Below are positions 1 to 6,299 of a stretch of 15,096 bases of DNA, one piece after another. A program made the translations under genes and the position numbers. The stretch is from assembly GCA_017452305.1 (NCBI GenBank), contig JAFTMQ010000158.1:1-15096 (forward strand). Reading direction: 5' to 3'. Below the pieces are notes generated by a model, which did not search any database, was not told the origin of the DNA, and saw nothing but the letters and a program-made list of their open reading frames with translations. The stretch is from Clostridia bacterium (GTDB taxonomy: Bacteria > Bacillota > Clostridia > Christensenellales > Borkfalkiaceae). Positions within the stretch are counted from its first letter, which is position 1; each line of letters opens with the position of its first letter.

Positions 1-1
1 C

Positions 2-76
2 TACAAAGAGGAAGCGCAAGAGATAGACAAAATTCAAAAAGGCATTTTGGAAGTCGCGCAAAATGAAGAGCCTTAG
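2..76 (+). pseudogene. 5' fragment of interrupted TIR/zinc-ribbon protein gene, ending at in-frame TAG
   Basis: The frame starting at base 2 is open from the window edge to a TAG at 74-76 and encodes a charged stretch ending in ...AQNEEP. Reading through the TAG, the same frame continues directly into DVFICYKE, the typical first beta strand of a TIR domain, and on to the large ORF at 134-1345. From recall of related clostridial proteins the residue at the TAG is normally tyrosine (EEPYDVFICYKE), so a TAT or TAC to TAG change is the simplest explanation. The rest of the N-terminal part lies outside the window. Confidence 0.6.
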
Positions 77-133
77 GACGTTTTTATTTGCTATAAGGAA
101 ACGGACGAAAACGGTAAACGCACGCAGGATAGC

Positions 134-1345
134 GTGATTGCTAACGATATTTATCACCAACTCACGCAAGAAGGCTTTAAGGTGTTCTATGCGGCAATCA
201 CGTTGGAAGGTAAGCTTGGTTCTGCTTACGAGCCGATTATTTTCGACGCGCTCAATTCCGCAAAAGTGATGCTTGCGGTGGGTACGAAGCCCGAATATTT
301 CCAAGCCGTTTGGGTGAAGAACGAGTGGTCTCGTTTCTTAAAAATTAACAAGGACAACCGCAATAAAATGCTTATCCCTTGCTATAAGGGAATGGACCCG
401 TACGATTTGCCCGACGAGTTCGCGCATTTGCAAGCGCAAGATATGGGCAAAATCGGGTTTATCACCGACTTAATCCGCGGCGTGAAGAAGGTGCTTGAAA
501 AGAGCGAGGAAAAGCCGACGACGGTCGTTGTAAACGCATCCGTCAATCCGCAAATTGAAAACTTAATCAAACGCGCTCGTCTTGCTGTTGAAGACGGGGA
601 ATTTAACAAAGCAAGAAATTTTGTGGAGCAAGCCTTAAATATTGATGTAGAATACGCAGAAGCTTACATGGTTGACTTATTTTGCGACTTTAATGCAAAA
701 AATTTACAGGAATTAGGGGATAAATGCACCCTTACAAAACTTGAAGAAAACGTAAATTATAAAAAAGCTTTGCGTTTTGCGGATGGGGATTTAAAAACCG
801 AGTTGGAAAATATTTCAAAATACCTTCGTTTAAAGCAAATCAAAACTTTACCTTTTATGGAACAACATGATTACGAGAGGGTAAAAAGGCAATTAGAAGA
901 TTTAAGCGGGTTTAAGCCTGCGGAAGAATATTTTGCTAATCTTGATAAGGTTCGTAATCAGCAATTAGCGCAAAAAGTTCGTTCATTTATAAAGCGGGGT
1001 GCATATGCAATTGATTATTATCTTCAACGCATTACGGATGAAGAACTTAAATTAGAGTTGGTGAATTTTAAAAATCAAATCATTTACAACAAAGCAAAAG
1101 AATGTAAAGCTAAAAAAGAGTATGCTACCGCAAAAGCAAGTTTTTCAATGATTAAGGGCTATAAAGACGCGGAAAGTCAAGCTGCGGAATGTGATAGGTT
1201 AGAAAAACAGCGTAAACAAGAAGAACAACGGCAACAGCAAATGGCGCTGTGGCGCGAGCAAAAGCTCTGCCAACATTGCGGTGGTAATTTTAAGGGCTTA
1301 TTTAAAAAGGTTTGTACGTGTTGCGGCACGCAAAAAGATTATTAA
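134..1345 (+). CDS. TIR domain protein with C-terminal zinc ribbon (5'-truncated by a stop codon)
   Basis: TIR domains often hydrolyse NAD+ or act as scaffolds; the role here is unknown. The surviving 403-codon ORF starts at GTG 134, the first plausible start after the TAG at 74-76, so it lacks the first TIR strand (DVFICYK). Residues 1-115 carry the rest of the TIR fold. VWVKNEWSRFL has Glu64 (codon 323-325) where TIR NADases such as SARM1 have the catalytic Glu (WVHKE). Residues about 140-180 resemble a TPR helix pair, followed by charged helical sequence and a Gln/Glu-rich coil. The end is a zinc ribbon, CQHCGG...CTCCG (about 380-398). GC falls from about 45-50% before base 600 to about 33% after it, suggesting a mosaic. 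Without suppression or recoding the protein is probably non-functional. GH29 follows 18 bp downstream with no visible promoter between. Confidence 0.7.
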   Translation: MIANDIYHQLTQEGFKVFYAAITLEGKLGSAYEPIIFDALNSAKVMLAVGTKPEYFQAVWVKNEWSRFLKINKDNRNKMLIPCYKGMDPYDLPDEFAHLQAQDMGKIGFITDLIRGVKKVLEKSEEKPTTVVVNASVNPQIENLIKRARLAVEDGEFNKARNFVEQALNIDVEYAEAYMVDLFCDFNAKNLQELGDKCTLTKLEENVNYKKALRFADGDLKTELENISKYLRLKQIKTLPFMEQHDYERVKRQLEDLSGFKPAEEYFANLDKVRNQQLAQKVRSFIKRGAYAIDYYLQRITDEELKLELVNFKNQIIYNKAKECKAKKEYATAKASFSMIKGYKDAESQAAECDRLEKQRKQEEQRQQQMALWREQKLCQHCGGNFKGLFKKVCTCCGTQKDY

Positions 1346-1363
1346 TCATTGTGAGGTGAAAAT

Positions 1364-2599
1364 ATGATTATTGAAAAGAGAATTAAGGAATTTGAAAAGC
1401 TTGGATTTGGTATGTTCGTGCATTTCGGGCTGTATAGCATCGTCGGCAAAGGGGAGTGGTATAAGTGTATTCACCACGTTTCCGATGAGGAATACGAGCC
1501 GCTCGCCAAGCAATTCAACCCCGACAAAAATTGGGCAAAGGAGCTGGTGGCTACGGCGAAAAAGGCGGGCTGTAAGTACATAACCCTCACCACCCGCCAC
1601 CACGACGGGTATTCCCTTTACGATACCTGCGGGCTTAACGATTACGACGCGCCGCACTCTTGCGGGCGTGATTTGGTGCGCGAATTTGTGGACGAATGTA
1701 ATGCCGCGGGCATTATTCCGTTCTTTTATCATACCCTCTTGGATTGGCGCGAAAAGAGCTATGAAGCCGACTTCAAAACCTACCTCGCGTACTTGCGCGA
1801 CAGCGTAGAAATTCTTTGCAAAAACTACGGGAAAATCGGTGGGCTTTGGTTTGACGGTATGTGGAATAAGCCCGACGAGGATTGGGAAGAGGATGCCTTG
1901 TACGCGACCATTCGTAAGCACCAACCCGACGCGATGATTATCAACAACACGGGCATGAGCGCGTTGGGCGCATTGGGGCATATCGAGCTTGATTCCGTTA
2001 CCTTCGAGCGCGGCAAACCCGGCCCTATCAATATCGAGGGGGCACCCAAGTACGTGGCGAGTGAAATGTGCGAGATTTTCGCCGACCATTGGGGATATGC
2101 GGCGCAGGACTATAACTATAAGTCCTTGAAGGACATTATCGAGGAATTTTGCGTTTGCCGCCGCTACGGTAGCAACATGCTTATGAACGTAGGCCCGATG
2201 GGCAACGGGCTTATCCGTCCTTTGGATAAGGCGATGTTGGAAACGCTTGGCGAATGGGTAAGTATGCACGCCGAGGCAACCTATCTGCCCCGTCCGTCTG
2301 CGGTGAAGATCCTTTCGAAAAACGAAAAAGACTTCGTTTTGGAAGAGGACGGCACGTACTACTTGTTCTGCCACGATTTGCGCGTTTCGGTGGAAAATAT
2401 CGACGTTGTCAAAGCGGCAAAGGGCGAGGCGACGAAGAAAATCGCACTCGATAAAAAGATTAAGCGTATTACTTGGTTGGATAGCGGCGAGACGGCGGAT
2501 TACGTGCAGGAAAACGGGGAAGTAGAGGTTGATTGCAAGCCCTACTTATACGGTACGCAGCTTGTTGTCCGTGTCGCAAAAATCGAGGTAGAATCGTAA
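1364..2599 (+). CDS. Alpha-L-fucosidase, GH29 family, cytoplasmic
   Basis: Predicted to release terminal alpha-L-fucose from oligosaccharides. The 411-residue protein shows the GH29 barrel: GMFVHFGLYS (residues 16-25), TTRHHDGYSLYD (76-87, the paired His that contact fucose) and GGLWFDGMW (159-167), whose Asp164 sits at the position of the catalytic nucleophile. The acid/base cannot be assigned with certainty. NMLMNVGPMGNG (271-282) is also typical, and a small C-terminal beta region follows from about 310. There is no signal peptide, so it acts on imported sugars. ATG 1364 is preceded by GAGGTG at 8-nt spacing. It leads a three-gene run (3 bp gap to the ROK kinase). A 342-codon antisense ORF over it is a coding shadow. 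Confidence 0.92.
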   Translation: MIIEKRIKEFEKLGFGMFVHFGLYSIVGKGEWYKCIHHVSDEEYEPLAKQFNPDKNWAKELVATAKKAGCKYITLTTRHHDGYSLYDTCGLNDYDAPHSCGRDLVREFVDECNAAGIIPFFYHTLLDWREKSYEADFKTYLAYLRDSVEILCKNYGKIGGLWFDGMWNKPDEDWEEDALYATIRKHQPDAMIINNTGMSALGALGHIELDSVTFERGKPGPINIEGAPKYVASEMCEIFADHWGYAAQDYNYKSLKDIIEEFCVCRRYGSNMLMNVGPMGNGLIRPLDKAMLETLGEWVSMHAEATYLPRPSAVKILSKNEKDFVLEEDGTYYLFCHDLRVSVENIDVVKAAKGEATKKIALDKKIKRITWLDSGETADYVQENGEVEVDCKPYLYGTQLVVRVAKIEVES

Positions 2600-2602
2600 A
2601 TT

Positions 2603-3547
2603 ATGAAAGAGTATTGCATAGGCTTTGATATCGGCGGAACGAAATGCGCGGTTTCGCTTGGCGAAATCGAAAAGGGCGAAATTCGCATTTTACATCGCGA
2701 GGAAACGCCGACGAAATACGGCGCGGAAGAAACGCTTTCCGTGCTTGCGCCGTTTGTCAAGGAATGGACGAAAGAAAAGAGTGTAACGCGCGCGGGGATA
2801 AGCTGTGGCAGTCCTTTGAACAGCCAAACGGGCGTCATCTTTTGCCCCCCTAATTTGGCGGAAGGGTGGTACGGCTTCCCCATCGTGGAATGGGTGAAAA
2901 AGGAGTTTGGCTTGTCCGCGGTTTTGCAAAACGACGCGAATGCTTGCGCGGTTGCCGAGTGGAAATTCGGCGCGGGCAAGGGCACGAAAAATATGATTTT
3001 TTTGACCTTCGGCACGGGGCTTGGCGCGGGCTTGATTTTGGACGGAAGGCTCTATGCCGGCACGAATGATAACGCGGGCGAGGCAGGGCATCTTCGTTTG
3101 GCGAAAACGGGGCCTGTCGGCTATGGTAAGGCGGGCTCGTTCGAGGGCTTTTGCAGTGGCGGCGGCATTACGCGGCTTGCCAAAGAGATGGCGGCTCGGT
3201 GTAAAAAAATCCCCGATTGTATCGTGAACATGGGGGGCATGTCCGAGATCACGACCAAAAAGTTGGCGCAAGCGGCGTTCGCTGGCGATAAATTTGCCAA
3301 GCGCGTATTTGCGAAAAGCGGCGAAATGCTCGGCAAGGGTTTGAGTGTTTTGGTGGATTTATTAAACCCCGAAAAAATCGTCATCGGCGGCGTGTTTATG
3401 CGCTCGGCAGAGCTTTTAATTCCGTCCATGCAAAAGCAAATGCAAAAGGAATGTATCGCGGAAAGTCTTAGCGTTTGCGAGGTGGTCGGGGCGAAATTAA
3501 GCGAAAATATCGGAGATATTGCGGCAATCGCCGTGGGGGTGTTATAA
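2603..3547 (+). CDS. ROK family sugar kinase / glucokinase-like
   Basis: Predicted ATP-dependent phosphorylation of a hexose or amino sugar in the cytoplasm. The 314-residue protein has the N-terminal phosphate loop FDIGGTKCAVSL (8-19), the catalytic Asp111 in LQNDANACA, the ROK core LTFGTGLGAGLILDG (134-148) and NAGEAGH (157-163), whose His is usually a metal ligand or substrate contact. The zinc motif CxCGxxGC that normally follows is absent: this stretch reads GPVGYGKAGSFEGFCSGGG with a single Cys, as I recall for a subgroup of clostridial ROK proteins. NPEKIVIGGVF (255-265) is the C-terminal nucleotide region. It starts 3 bp after the fucosidase stop and its stop TAA overlaps the ATG of the next gene (TAATG), so it is translationally coupled. 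Substrate is not determinable from sequence alone. Confidence 0.88.
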   Translation: MKEYCIGFDIGGTKCAVSLGEIEKGEIRILHREETPTKYGAEETLSVLAPFVKEWTKEKSVTRAGISCGSPLNSQTGVIFCPPNLAEGWYGFPIVEWVKKEFGLSAVLQNDANACAVAEWKFGAGKGTKNMIFLTFGTGLGAGLILDGRLYAGTNDNAGEAGHLRLAKTGPVGYGKAGSFEGFCSGGGITRLAKEMAARCKKIPDCIVNMGGMSEITTKKLAQAAFAGDKFAKRVFAKSGEMLGKGLSVLVDLLNPEKIVIGGVFMRSAELLIPSMQKQMQKECIAESLSVCEVVGAKLSENIGDIAAIAVGVL

Positions 3548-4185
3548 TGAAAGAAAGTACGAGAAATATTTTGACGGAGCTTACCTTGCGCTATCCTGCG
3601 CTTTGTGGGTTGCAAGCGGATATCGAGGCGGCGTTTTGCGCGCTTAAAGCTTGCTATGAGGGCGGCGGCAGAGTGTATCTTTGCGGAAACGGCGGCTCGA
3701 CGTCGGACTGCGAGCATATCGTTGGCGAGCTAATGAAATGCTTTAAGAAAAAACGCCCCGTTTGCGAGGTTTTTGCCAACGCTTTAAAGGAGCAGGGAGA
3801 GCTTGGCGAGGAGCTTGCGCGCGATTTGGAGGGCGGTTTGCCCGCCGTATCCTTGTGTGGACACGCGCCCTTGACCTTTGCTTACCTCAACGATAAAAAT
3901 CCTATGCTCACCTTTGCCCAACAGCTTAGCGTGATGGGGAAACAAGGGGACGTTTTGATTACTCTTTCCACGTCGGGCAATTCCAAAAATTGCGTGTATG
4001 CGGCAATCGTAGCCCAAGCAAAGGGTATAAAGACGGTCTTTTTAGGGGGCGGAAACGGCGGCAAGTTGAAGGATATGGCGGACGTTTCTATTATCGTACC
4101 CGAAAAGGAAACGTATAAGGTGCAGGAATTGCATTTGCCTATTTATCATTGTCTTTGCGCGATGCTCGAAGAAGAATTTTTCTAA
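3547..4185 (+). CDS. SIS-domain sugar-phosphate isomerase, GmhA (phosphoheptose isomerase)-like
   Basis: SIS-domain enzyme resembling sedoheptulose-7-phosphate isomerase. An upstream in-frame ATG at 3475 lies inside the ROK gene; I chose ATG 3547, which overlaps the ROK stop by one base and gives 212 residues, near the GmhA length of about 190-200. Motifs: VYLCGNGGSTSDCEHIVGEL (43-62), containing the phosphate-binding loop and His57/Glu61, and ITLSTSGNSKN (138-148). QELHLPIYH gives Gln193 and His201, matching in spacing the four zinc ligands of E. coli GmhA (H61, E65, Q172, H180). Residues about 70-100 (KEQGELGEELARDLEGGLP) form an insertion compared with E. coli GmhA. With a fucosidase and a ROK kinase it may process a phosphorylated sugar instead of making LPS heptose, since no other heptose genes are visible. 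The operon ends at the terminator 4207-4240. Confidence 0.82.
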   Translation: MKESTRNILTELTLRYPALCGLQADIEAAFCALKACYEGGGRVYLCGNGGSTSDCEHIVGELMKCFKKKRPVCEVFANALKEQGELGEELARDLEGGLPAVSLCGHAPLTFAYLNDKNPMLTFAQQLSVMGKQGDVLITLSTSGNSKNCVYAAIVAQAKGIKTVFLGGGNGGKLKDMADVSIIVPEKETYKVQELHLPIYHCLCAMLEEEFF

Positions 4186-4206
4186 AAAACGGAATATTTG
4201 AATGAC

Positions 4207-4240
4207 AAAAAACCGCCGTTGCAGTCAACGGCGGTTTTTT
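4207..4240 (+). terminator. Intrinsic terminator of the fucosidase operon
   Basis: A perfect 15-bp inverted repeat (arms 4207-4221 and 4226-4240, loop CAGT), with GC core CCGCCGTTG flanked by A6 and T6, begins 21 bp after the SIS stop. It is symmetrical and could work in both directions. Confidence 0.93.
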
Positions 4241-4315
4241 GCGTGCGAAATCGCGTTAATTAACAAAAAATGCCAAAAAAAATTGGATAAAAATACATAT
4301 TTTTTTACAAAGGTA

Positions 4316-4344
4316 TTGATAAATGATAAAATGTGTGCTATTAT
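4316..4344 (+). promoter_or_regulatory. Sigma-A-type promoter for the small membrane protein
   Basis: TTGATA (4316-4321), 17-nt spacer, TATTAT (4339-4344), with an extended -10 TG at 4336-4337. The predicted start near 4351 leaves a leader of about 78 nt. The intergenic 4241-4428 otherwise holds only AT-rich sequence and a strong Shine-Dalgarno (AAAGGAGGT, 4412-4420) before ATG 4429. Confidence 0.75.
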
Positions 4345-4428
4345 ATAGTTGCAAAGGTGCTATACTTAATTAAACGCATAGCAAATATTTACCGCAAGAG
4401 AATGGAAAATCAAAGGAGGTAAAGAAAA

Positions 4429-4974
4429 ATGGATAATGACAGTGGAAAAATCTATAAAAGGTGCTACTTTATCGCCTGTGCCGTCATTTTGGTGGATTTG
4501 ATTGTGAAGTTTAATTTAATGGAGTGGCAGGACGTTGACGTAAAAGATCACATGGTTGATGAGCTCTATATGATGATATTTCACCCGTTGAATTTCTTTA
4601 AATGCGATCCGCATTACATAAAGTGGTGGATATTCTTTTGGGTGGAAGCGACACTTTTGACCTTTTTATTTTGTTTCAATTTGTTTGCACATGCGAAAAA
4701 AGGCGTGTTGCTTGGCGTGCCCAAGTGGGACGGTAAAAAATTCCCGTGGAAAAAATATTTATTGATAAGTGCTATCCCTTCGCTTGTCGTTGCGGTTTGC
4801 TTGTGGCTGCGTTGGATGATTCCATTTAATATAGTGACGGCATTCAAGTCGGGATATGCATTATTATTCTTGGGACTTATTTTAGCTGTGTTTATTATAC
4901 TTTTTACGATTTTGTTTGTTAGTTTTGTTATTGCGTATATTATTGCAAAGAAGACAAAAAAATTAGTTGAATAA
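4429..4974 (+). CDS. Small integral membrane protein of unknown function
   Basis: I do not recognise this 181-residue protein. It shows about four hydrophobic segments: residues 11-27, 64-88 (rich in Trp and Phe), 109-128, and a long stretch 142-172 that may be one long or two short helices. A basic tail KKTKKLVE follows, and a polar loop DVDVKDHMVDE sits at 36-46. The start is fixed by the near-perfect Shine-Dalgarno AAAGGAGGT 8 nt upstream. It is monocistronic, between terminators 4207-4240 and 5062-5097, with its own promoter. Codon use is more AT-rich than in the upstream operon. No catalytic motif is visible. Confidence 0.8.
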   Translation: MDNDSGKIYKRCYFIACAVILVDLIVKFNLMEWQDVDVKDHMVDELYMMIFHPLNFFKCDPHYIKWWIFFWVEATLLTFLFCFNLFAHAKKGVLLGVPKWDGKKFPWKKYLLISAIPSLVVAVCLWLRWMIPFNIVTAFKSGYALLFLGLILAVFIILFTILFVSFVIAYIIAKKTKKLVE

Positions 4975-5061
4975 TTTTATATATTAGGTTCTTTTGTTAA
5001 ATTTTTGCGAGCGTTGATAAAATTATTTTTTGAATTACGGAAAAAGGCGAGCGAAAGCATT

Positions 5062-5097
5062 AAAAAAAGACTAACGAAAACTCGTTAGTCTTTTTTT
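5062..5097. terminator. Bidirectional intrinsic terminator between convergent genes
   Basis: Stem GACTAACGA/TCGTTAGTC (5069-5077 and 5082-5090, loop AAAC) is flanked by A7 on the left and T7 on the right, so either strand yields a hairpin plus T-run. It lies between the converging membrane protein gene (+, stop 4974) and the methyltransferase (-, stop 5124). Confidence 0.92.
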
Positions 5098-5123
5098 CTT
5101 TAGGGATTGCAAAGATAATATAA

Positions 5124-5720
5124 TTAAATGCGAATAGCACTAATAATATACGCAAATTCTATTTCGTTTACTGTTATATTATTAAATTTATAACTTGCTA
5201 AAATTTCACATATTTCTTTAGGCGTATCAGGGAAAACAGTTATTTTACTGTACCCCGTATCGATAAAATTTTGCTGATTTTTATCAATGGATAATACGAA
5301 CATTCCGTTATGTTTGAGCAGTTCAAAAATTTTCCCTAATGCAGCTTTCTTATTTTGAATATGCATAAAGGTTAATGTAGAATAAATCACATCGTAAGTT
5401 TCCTTAAAATGATAATCTATAAAATTCCCACAGATAAAAATCGCATTGGAATTACAGTTAAAATGCTTTTTTGCTACTTGAATCGTTTTTCGAGATACGT
5501 CTATACCAACGTAAGTTTTACAATAATCGATAATTTTCTTCGCAATTCTTCCTGTGCCACAACCTATTTCGAGAATATTCTTATTTTTATCTACATTGAG
5601 TAATTTGATAAACTTCTGTCCGTCCCATTTATCCATATATTGGGATAAGGCAGGGCTATCTAAAACGGGATCGTTTCCGTTTTCTATGAGTAAATCATAA
5701 TGCTTTGCAACTTCATTCAT
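5124..5720 (-). CDS. Class I SAM-dependent methyltransferase
   Basis: A 198-residue Rossmann-fold methyltransferase of unknown substrate. Motif I is ILEIGCGTGRIA (49-60, SAM-binding glycine loop), the acidic post-II residue is in VGIDVS (Asp74), and the motif IV region is TYDVIYSTLTFMHI (108-121). The rest, LKHNGMFVLSI, is the usual motif VI strand. It resembles small-molecule or general methyltransferases of the UbiE/Methyltransf_25 type; there is no DNA-methylase DPPY/NPPY motif. Its ATG (5718-5720) overlaps the end of the upstream four-helix gene by 8 nt (ATGAATGA arrangement), so the two are translationally coupled. GC content is about 35%, lower than the flanking housekeeping genes, which suggests acquisition as part of an accessory patch. 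Confidence 0.85.
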   Translation of the reverse strand: MNEVAKHYDLLIENGNDPVLDSPALSQYMDKWDGQKFIKLLNVDKNKNILEIGCGTGRIAKKIIDYCKTYVGIDVSRKTIQVAKKHFNCNSNAIFICGNFIDYHFKETYDVIYSTLTFMHIQNKKAALGKIFELLKHNGMFVLSIDKNQQNFIDTGYSKITVFPDTPKEICEILASYKFNNITVNEIEFAYIISAIRI

Positions 5721-6069
5721 TTTTAGCCTTTAAGGTTTTACAAGACGAGATGAGCATTTTTCTTATAAGTCCGCAGTCATTGTTCAGCTTTTTGAATTTA
5801 TTTTCTTCTAAATATCCCGTTTCAAATAACAGATCTAACCAATATTCGCTTTCAAAACACTCTTTTAAGGCTATTTCAAATTTTGAAATGAAATCAGCGG
5901 TGCTTTGTGCGTATTGTGCTTCGTGAATATTTGCGCCTATGCTTGTGCCTGAGCGCAAAAGCTGATTGGTTAAAACACTTTCTTTTTTATCGTTTTTTAT
6001 TTCTTTTACAATAAAAACAATATTTTTGGCAAATTCTTTTGCTTTTTCTCTTAAAATACTTTCGCTCAT
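5713..6069 (-). CDS. Four-helix-bundle protein, S23 / 23S rRNA intervening-sequence protein family (TIGR02436)
   Basis: Proteins of this family are small helical, usually multimeric, first found encoded in 23S rRNA intervening sequences and related to the Avd accessory protein of diversity-generating retroelements; their molecular role is poorly known and nucleic-acid binding has been suggested. The 118-residue protein carries the hallmark RSGTSIGANIHEAQ (39-52) and FISKFEIALKECFESEYWLDLL (60-81). I chose ATG 6069 (MSESILREKAKEF) over the in-frame TTG at 6105, because family members begin at this point and the TTG lies in a hairpin of the array. The Shine-Dalgarno is weak (TGGAT). It overlaps the methyltransferase by 8 nt. 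The hairpin array 6085-6295 lies directly upstream. No rRNA or retroelement reverse transcriptase is visible in the window. Confidence 0.85.
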   Translation of the reverse strand: MSESILREKAKEFAKNIVFIVKEIKNDKKESVLTNQLLRSGTSIGANIHEAQYAQSTADFISKFEIALKECFESEYWLDLLFETGYLEENKFKKLNNDCGLIRKMLISSCKTLKAKNE

Positions 6070-6084
6070 ATACAATCCAATTAA

Positions 6085-6295
6085 GTGATATTGTTTGCAA
6101 CGCAAACAGTTATATTTTTAGTAAACTAAAAGTTATATTTTGTCTTTTGGTCAAAGTTATATTATATTTGCCTTATAAAACTGCGATAGCAATATCACTT
6201 GCCGAAAAGCAAATAAAACTGCTATCGCAATAGCACTTGCCGAAAGGCAAATAAAACTGCGATAGCAATATCACTTGCCGAAAGGCAAATATAAC
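6085..6295. repeat. Heptamer-hairpin array A
   Basis: Short self-complementary units alternate with a 7-nt linker. Linkers on the left read GTGATAT (6085), GTTATAT (6109, 6132, 6156); on the right they are reverse-complement type: ATAAAAC (6175, 6213, 6251), ATATCAC (6192, 6268), ATAGCAC (6230), ATATAAC (6289). Between them are TGTTTGC-AAC-GCAAACA (6092-6108), TTTTAG-TAAA-CTAAAA (6116-6131), an imperfect TTTGTC/GGTCAAA hairpin (6139-6155), TGC-GATA-GCA type 10-mers (6182, 6220, 6258) and TTGCC-GAAA-GGCAA (6237, 6275; imperfect copy at 6199). Orientation switches at about 6163-6174. It fills the gap between the nadE stop and the four-helix gene start. No promoter is clear, although ATATAAC linkers read TATAAC on the minus strand. 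Confidence 0.85.
6175..6288. repeat. Three tandem 38-bp units inside array A
   Basis: Units at 6175-6212, 6213-6250 and 6251-6288 are each 38 bp and near-identical. Each is linker ATAAAAC, a 10-mer TGC-NNNN-GCA, linker ATATCAC or ATAGCAC, and hairpin TTGCC-GAAA-GGCAA. In the middle unit the 10-mer is TGCTATCGCA, the exact reverse complement of TGCGATAGCA in units 1 and 3. Confidence 0.92.
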
Positions 6296-6299
6296 TCGT

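Noticed and set aside
1346..2374. 342-codon minus-strand ORF opposite the fucosidase
   Set aside because: It is a codon-bias shadow: the plus-strand frame has clear GH29 motifs and a ribosome binding site, while the antisense product resembles nothing.
3475..3546. Upstream ATG start for the SIS protein
   Set aside because: It lies inside the ROK gene and adds an Arg-rich stretch not found in GmhA-like proteins; the TAATG coupled start is better.
6085..6295. CRISPR array
   Set aside because: The constant word is only 7 nt and the intervening units are self-complementary, of 10-17 nt; no cas genes are present.
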